DNA of 44,393 bases, taken from an uncultured Spirochaetota bacterium. Its GTDB lineage: Bacteria; Spirochaetota; Spirochaetia; Treponematales; Rectinemataceae. Under the pieces are notes generated by a model. The model saw only the letters and a program-made list of their open reading frames with translations. It was not told where the DNA came from and searched no databases. The stretch is taken from NCBI GenBank assembly GCA_903821875.1, contig CAIJMU010000161.1, positions 1 to 44,393 of the forward strand, written 5' to 3'. Every line of letters begins with the position of its first letter. Positions within the stretch are counted from its first letter, which is position 1. Position numbers and translations under genes: made by a program. This document shows positions 40,062 to 44,393 of the stretch, piece by piece.

Positions 40062-41975
40062 TTATACCTCGAAGAGCTTCTTGATCTCCTTTTCGTAGAT
40101 CGCGCCGACGGCATGACGTTTGACTTCCTGTTTCGCGGAGAGCTCCTTGCCGACCTCGAAGGCCTTCGGGAGAAGGGTAAAGCGGAAGAGGCGCTCGAAG
40201 CTCTTGAAGCCGTTCTTGGCCGAGACGAGTTCGCGGAGGTCCGAGTCGATGAGCTCGATGACCTCGGGCTGCTTGAGGAGCTGCTCCCAGTCCTCGACGG
40301 GGACTACGTTTTCCTTGGCCCAGGCGGTAAGGGTGTCCTGGTTCGGGATGATGAGGGCAGCGAGGTACTTCTTGTCCTGGCCCAGGACGATGCACTGGCT
40401 GATGTAGATGCTTTCGCAGAGCTTCTGCTCGATGGGCAAGGGCTCGATGTTCTCGCCGCCCAGGAGGACGATGGTGTCCTTGGCTCGTCCTGTTATCGCG
40501 ATTTCACCCTTGCGCGTCAGCATGCCGAGGTCGCCGGTATCGAGCCAGCCGTCTCCTCGCATTACCTTTGCAGTGAGGTCCGGGCGCTTGTAGTAGCCCT
40601 TCATCACCTGAGGTCCTCGCACAAGGATGAGCCCCTTCGAGCCCCAGGGAAGGTCCTTGCCCTGTTCGTCGATGATGCGGATCTCGGTGCCCTCGATGGC
40701 GGGTCCGACAGTGCCTGGCATCGGGTGGTCCTGCATGCGGACTGACAGCAGCGGTGCAGTCTCGGTCAGGCCGTAGCCCTCCAGGATGAGGACTCCGATT
40801 GCCGAGAAGAAACGGTCCACCGCAGGTGGGAGGGCGCCTCCTCCGGAGATGCCCGCAATGAAGCGGCCTCCGAGCTTTTCCTTGATCTTCTTGAAGACCA
40901 GGACATTGCCGAGGGCGGCTAGCGGAGTGAGCACGAGCCAGGGAAGGATCGCCGCGATGACATCGGCAACGCGCGACCGTGAGACGAACTCGGGAATCCG
41001 CCCACTCAAGGCATTGTCTGCCCAGGCCTTCTTGCCGCCGACGGAAACAAAGAAGCGGAAGAGTTTTTCCTTGATGCCGCCAGTCTGCCTCATGGTGCGG
41101 TACACGCCGTCCATCACCGACTCCCAGATGCGGGGCACCGAGGCCATCCACTGTGGCTTGAGGGTCTGCAGGTCGGCAAGGAGAACAGAGCCGATGGGCT
41201 TGGAGTAGGCAACCGAGGCTCCCGCCGAGAGCAGTACGTACTGGACGACCCGCTCGAAGGAATGCCAGATCGGGAGGACGGAGAGGAAAATGTCCCCGCT
41301 TTTCACATGGATGATGGCCGGACAGACCTTCGAAGTTTCGTAGAGGTAATTGGCATGGGTCAGCACCACGCCCTTGGGCTCTCCGGTCGTTCCCGAGGTG
41401 TAGATGATGGTGGCGGTGTCCTCTTCCTGGCCCTTGGCAATCTCGCCTTCCAATTCTGTGGGATTGGCGGCCTGGCGAGCGGCGCCGAGCTTGATGACCT
41501 CGGCATGGCTTAAAACTCTGAGACCGGTTGCCTCAGCTTCAGCCTTCGCTGAAGCCTCTGGCTCGTCGAAGAGGATGACTGTGGTGAGAGTGGGCATGGC
41601 CGACCGGGAGCTTGTGACTTTTCTCAGCTGCCTGTCGTTCTCGAGGTAGGCGAGCTGGCACTCGCTCCACGACAGGATGTAGCGGATTTCCTGCTCTGTC
41701 GCGTCGCAGCCGCGTGGAACATCGCAGGCTCCGAGGCCGAGCACCGCGATGTCGGTGTGGAGCCATTCAGCCCGGTTGTCCGAAATGAGGCCGACCCTGT
41801 CTCCTCGTTTCAGTCCGAGTTCGAGAAGCCCTGCCGCTACCGCCTGGGCGTGGCCGAACATCTCGGCGTAGGTGATGGGGAGGAACTCCCCCTTCTTGTC
41901 CTTGGAAAACTGGCCAACGACACCTGGCTGGCGACGTACCTGCTCGAGGATCATCTTCGAGATCGTGGTTCCCAT
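40062..41975 (-). CDS. Long-chain acyl-CoA synthetase (AMP-forming)
   Basis: Activates fatty acids to acyl-CoA through acyl-AMP. The 637-aa protein has the AMP-binding signature TATIIYTSGTTGEPKGVVLT, LPIWHSFERV, GYGLTETAPLLSVR, GWLDTGDLGMLTRKGEIAIT and the C-terminal lysine domain (NGFKSFERLFRF). Length and motifs fit the bacterial/eukaryotic-type long-chain synthetase group (FAA1-like), which keeps the FKKIKEKLGGRF segment. It is probably loosely membrane associated. It has its own promoter and terminator. ATG 41975 gives a natural start. Confidence 0.92.
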   Translation of the reverse strand: MGTTISKMILEQVRRQPGVVGQFSKDKKGEFLPITYAEMFGHAQAVAAGLLELGLKRGDRVGLISDNRAEWLHTDIAVLGLGACDVPRGCDATEQEIRYILSWSECQLAYLENDRQLRKVTSSRSAMPTLTTVILFDEPEASAKAEAEATGLRVLSHAEVIKLGAARQAANPTELEGEIAKGQEEDTATIIYTSGTTGEPKGVVLTHANYLYETSKVCPAIIHVKSGDIFLSVLPIWHSFERVVQYVLLSAGASVAYSKPIGSVLLADLQTLKPQWMASVPRIWESVMDGVYRTMRQTGGIKEKLFRFFVSVGGKKAWADNALSGRIPEFVSRSRVADVIAAILPWLVLTPLAALGNVLVFKKIKEKLGGRFIAGISGGGALPPAVDRFFSAIGVLILEGYGLTETAPLLSVRMQDHPMPGTVGPAIEGTEIRIIDEQGKDLPWGSKGLILVRGPQVMKGYYKRPDLTAKVMRGDGWLDTGDLGMLTRKGEIAITGRAKDTIVLLGGENIEPLPIEQKLCESIYISQCIVLGQDKKYLAALIIPNQDTLTAWAKENVVPVEDWEQLLKQPEVIELIDSDLRELVSAKNGFKSFERLFRFTLLPKAFEVGKELSAKQEVKRHAVGAIYEKEIKKLFEV

Positions 41976-42028
41976 GCTGACGAGACCCGCCTTTCCTCAC
42001 GACCCTTAGTCAGGTCTGTGAGAATGAC

Positions 42029-42057
42029 AGATTAGCACATTATGTAAATTTCTGCAA
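42029..42057 (-). promoter_or_regulatory. Promoter of the acyl-CoA synthetase gene
   Basis: Reverse strand TTGCAG (42057-42052), a 17-bp spacer and TAATCT (42034-42029), with TG one base before the -10 box (extended -10). Leader of about 45 nt to ATG 41975. Confidence 0.7.
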
Positions 42058-42124
42058 CATTAAGGTTTTCTCGGACTACGACAGTCGCTCCCAAGTGCAA
42101 AGAGATATGGCTGTCGTGCCCCGC

Positions 42125-43537
42125 TCAGGCTTCTCCCAGGAGGCGGCGAACCGATTCCTTGAATTTTTTTCCTCGATCGAACTCGTGTAGGAACATGCCA
42201 AAGGAGGTGCAGCCTGGAGAGAGCAGGACCTTGTCGCCATGGCGGGCTACTCGTGCAGCCTCGGAAACAGCTGAGTCGAGGTCGTTGAAGGGGCCGACAT
42301 AGCGGGTGCCATCCCGATCAAGCCAGTTTCGGAGCTTTTCCGTGCCGCTTCCGGCAAGGAGGATGATGGCCTTGGCCCGGGCATAGGCTTCGTGGACGGG
42401 CTCGAAGTCAAGATTCTTGTCCGTGCCACCGGTTATGAGAATCACGGGTTCCTCGAAACTGTTGAGGGCTGCAGCGACAGCCTGAGGTATGGTCGCTGCG
42501 GAGTCGTTGTACCAGGCGATGCCGTCCTTGTCTGCAAAGGGCTCAAGCCGATGTTCTACGCCATTAAAGCTACCCATGGCTCGCTCTATGGCAGCAGCCT
42601 CGAGACCGAAAAGCCTGAGCGCAAGTGCTGCTCCGAGGAGGTTGATGCGTTGGTGGCGTCCGGGCACCAGGAGGTGCTCCGGGAGGATATAGCCACATTC
42701 GGCGTCCGGATCCCCTGGGATGCCAATACGGGCCCGGCCGCGCTTGCCCTCGAGCCAGGCCGCCTCCGTGTCGGCGTGAGCATCCTGGGCTCCGTACCAG
42801 GCGACCCGCCCCCTCGTCTCCGCCGCGAAAAGGTGGCTCCACAGGTCTTCGGCATTGAGGACAGTGTGGCAGCCGGCATCCTGGTCGGCGTAGATGAGGC
42901 GCTTGTCAGCCACGTACTCGTCCATCGAAGCGTAGCGGTTCATGTGGTCGGGCATGATGCTTGTGAGAAGGGCAACCCGGGGTTTGAGGACGCCGAGGCC
43001 CCTGAGATCGGCGAGCTGCCAGGAGGAGAGCTCGAGCACCACCGCTGTGGTCTCGTCGGTTTCCTTTATGAATTCGAGGGGTGACACCGTGATGTTGCCG
43101 CCCAGGAAGGCCCTGCGACCGGCTTCGACAAAGCCGTGGTGCAGGGCTGTGGCAACAGTCGATTTGCCCTTGGAGCCAGTGACCGCGATGATCGGGGCGG
43201 CACTCAGGCGCAGGAACAATGAAATGTCCGTTTCGACTGCCTTGGCCGCAAGCAGATACGGGGAATCACTCCGCACTGCGGGATTCTTTATGACCAGGTC
43301 TGCCCGGGAAAAGTCCTCAAGGTCGTGGCGTCCTAGGACATAGCGGATGGACAGGCCCTCAAGGGCTGCCAGTGATGTTGCCAGTACGGTTTCATCCTTG
43401 GTGTCGGTTACCGTGACACGGGCACCGGCCTGAGCCAGGAAGCGAGCGGTGGAAAGGCCGCCACCATGGAGGCCGAGTCCCATGACGGTGACTGTGAGCC
43501 CGGAAAGATCACGGGCGCTTGCGATCGGGGGTTTCAA
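42125..43537 (-). CDS. murD: UDP-N-acetylmuramoylalanine-D-glutamate ligase MurD
   Basis: Adds D-glutamate to UDP-MurNAc-L-Ala in peptidoglycan synthesis. The 470-aa protein has VTVMGLGLHGGGLSTARFLA, the ATP-binding loop VTGSKGKSTVATALHH, LGGNITVSPLEFI, LELSSWQLAD, TSIMPDHMNRYASMDEYV, FNGVEHRLE, NDSAATIPQA and ITGGTDKNLDF. GGTDKNLDF is the usual MurD hallmark. The start is TTG 43537, supported by AAGGAG seven bases upstream. Its first 29 bases overlap the end of the upstream gene, indicating coupling. Confidence 0.95.
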   Translation of the reverse strand: MKPPIASARDLSGLTVTVMGLGLHGGGLSTARFLAQAGARVTVTDTKDETVLATSLAALEGLSIRYVLGRHDLEDFSRADLVIKNPAVRSDSPYLLAAKAVETDISLFLRLSAAPIIAVTGSKGKSTVATALHHGFVEAGRRAFLGGNITVSPLEFIKETDETTAVVLELSSWQLADLRGLGVLKPRVALLTSIMPDHMNRYASMDEYVADKRLIYADQDAGCHTVLNAEDLWSHLFAAETRGRVAWYGAQDAHADTEAAWLEGKRGRARIGIPGDPDAECGYILPEHLLVPGRHQRINLLGAALALRLFGLEAAAIERAMGSFNGVEHRLEPFADKDGIAWYNDSAATIPQAVAAALNSFEEPVILITGGTDKNLDFEPVHEAYARAKAIILLAGSGTEKLRNWLDRDGTRYVGPFNDLDSAVSEAARVARHGDKVLLSPGCTSFGMFLHEFDRGKKFKESVRRLLGEA

Positions 43538-44393
43538 GCACGAACTCCTTCATGTCACGGGCGTTTAGATAGGGACGAGAGGAGTAGCCAGTCAGCACCT
43601 CTCGCCAGGCAGGAGGGATCTTTGCCAGCAGGGCCTGGTATCCGGGCATATTCTCGCTGAAGTCCTCGTTCCTGAGGTTTGTCTGGATCTTTTCCATCTC
43701 AGGCTTGAGGAAATTGATGGCGCGATGGAGGAGGGGCATGATCCGGCGCCGTGCCTCAGGTCCTGGATTCGGCACCGAGGCGCAGACCGTCTTGTATTTG
43801 CAGAAAAAGGGAAACCATGGGTAGATGCGGGTCCCTACAGGCTGAAATAGCTTCGTGAAGAACTTGGAGAGGTTGTCGTCCATCCAGATGCCCTGGACAT
43901 AATGCCCTCGCTTGGTCTCTCCGATCCAAGTATTGGAGATGAGCTGGTGGATGTGGAAGGCGCGCACCCGTCCGAGCTCCCACATCACGGCGTCGAGGGG
44001 GATGACCTCGCTTTCGAGGAAAAGCTTTGGACTTGAATAGGCAGCAGTATGGTCGTTGGTACCGGGCTCGAGGACCTCACCCTCGAAGGGGCGCTGTGCG
44101 AGGTCGATCCGCAGGTGATAAAGGTAGATCGACTCCTCGACCTTGTAGAGCCGGTAGAAACAGGGCTTCAGTGTCTCGGCTGGATCGAAATAGTAGGTAA
44201 GGCCGCTTAGGGTTGAGGGAAGGACCAGTGCAAGGTCCCTGACAAAACGTTTCAAGGCCTGGGCATAGGAAGCGCTTGGTTCAAGGAGGGCGATGTCATG
44301 GTGGATCTGGAGGCGGGGATAGAACAGCTCCTGGGAGAGGCTGAGGAAGAGATCCTCGGACTGGTTGAACTGGATCTTGCACGCAGAGTCGGG
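43509..44393 (-). CDS. Conserved protein of unknown function (5' end outside window)
   Basis: The last 294 residues of a protein whose frame stays open to the window edge. Segments include IQFNQSEDLFLSLSQELFYP, YRLYKVEESIYLYHLRIDLA, VMWELGRVRAFHIHQLISNT and FQPVGTRIYPWFPFFCKYKT. No membrane span or known catalytic motif is seen, and no family is recognised. The frame overlaps the start of murD by 29 bases, so it is probably in the same operon. A TTG at 44255 could be mistaken for a start, but the frame continues upstream of it without a stop. Confidence 0.75.
   Translation of the reverse strand, partial: PDSACKIQFNQSEDLFLSLSQELFYPRLQIHHDIALLEPSASYAQALKRFVRDLALVLPSTLSGLTYYFDPAETLKPCFYRLYKVEESIYLYHLRIDLAQRPFEGEVLEPGTNDHTAAYSSPKLFLESEVIPLDAVMWELGRVRAFHIHQLISNTWIGETKRGHYVQGIWMDDNLSKFFTKLFQPVGTRIYPWFPFFCKYKTVCASVPNPGPEARRRIMPLLHRAINFLKPEMEKIQTNLRNEDFSENMPGYQALLAKIPPAWREVLTGYSSRPYLNARDMKEFVLETPDRKRP

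Noticed and set aside
42060..42116. Terminator after murD (ACGACAG/CTGTCGT)
   Set aside because: Only seven base pairs around a 26-nt loop and no T-tract.

Overview
The window is about 60% GC and almost entirely coding. It looks like the chromosome of a fairly GC-rich spirochaete, Treponema- or Spirochaeta-like. This is an inference from several signs: lipoprotein-type signals, a Big_2/FGE-type surface lipoprotein, a FlhB-C-like gene downstream of the rpsP-khpA-rimM-trmD-rplS operon, and chained housekeeping genes with ATGA/GTGA overlaps. No rRNA gene or phylogenetic marker was compared, so the assignment rests on gene content only.

Layout. 1-630: the end of a sugar-type ABC ATPase gene and a terminator. 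697-2448: a soluble MCP-like protein. 2544-9046: a long forward operon running rpsP, khpA, rimM, trmD, rplS, a possible FliK-like protein, a FlhB-C-like protein, a degenerate HD-GYP protein, yraN, a 60-aa ORF and an RG/Q-rich zinc-motif protein. 9047-15010: a patchy accessory stretch with a serine hydrolase, a 5'-truncated PEP-synthase-like gene, an unrecognised remnant, and a HEPN/MNT pair whose HEPN gene has an in-frame stop. 15011-19784, reverse strand: tRNA-Glu(CTC) and tRNA-Gln(CTG) separated by tandem hairpins, then recJ, pyrimidine-nucleoside phosphorylase and recO. 19834-24801: accessory DNA with a Uma2 nuclease, a frameshifted and truncated lipoprotein gene, a RelE/Phd-type pair, and a DUF4160/DUF2442 pair. 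24830-32042: a GyrI-like protein, a small membrane protein, an aminotransferase, a FolD-FolE2 fusion, a membrane protein, miaB and a SPOR protein. 32084-36968, reverse: an exported protein, an NrnA-type DHH phosphoesterase, an unknown ORF and an M20 peptidase. 37093-38565, forward: a YfcC-type transporter. 38656-44393, reverse: ornithine aminotransferase, long-chain acyl-CoA synthetase, murD and a partial gene.

How it works together. The core is translation and tRNA modification (rpsP, rplS, trmD, rimM, miaB), DNA repair (recJ, recO), folate/one-carbon metabolism (FolD-FolE2), nucleoside salvage and peptidoglycan synthesis (murD). Between these blocks lie several toxin-antitoxin-like pairs, two with visible lesions, and other broken genes, so the accessory segments appear to be decaying. 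The most unusual items are the continuous FolD-FolE2 fusion, an exonuclease-like insertion inside RecJ, a palindromic repeat translated into an N-terminal extension of RimM, near-identical 24-bp direct repeats around the RelE/Phd module, a run of hairpins between two tRNA genes, and several promoters placed so close to start codons that the mRNAs should be leaderless.
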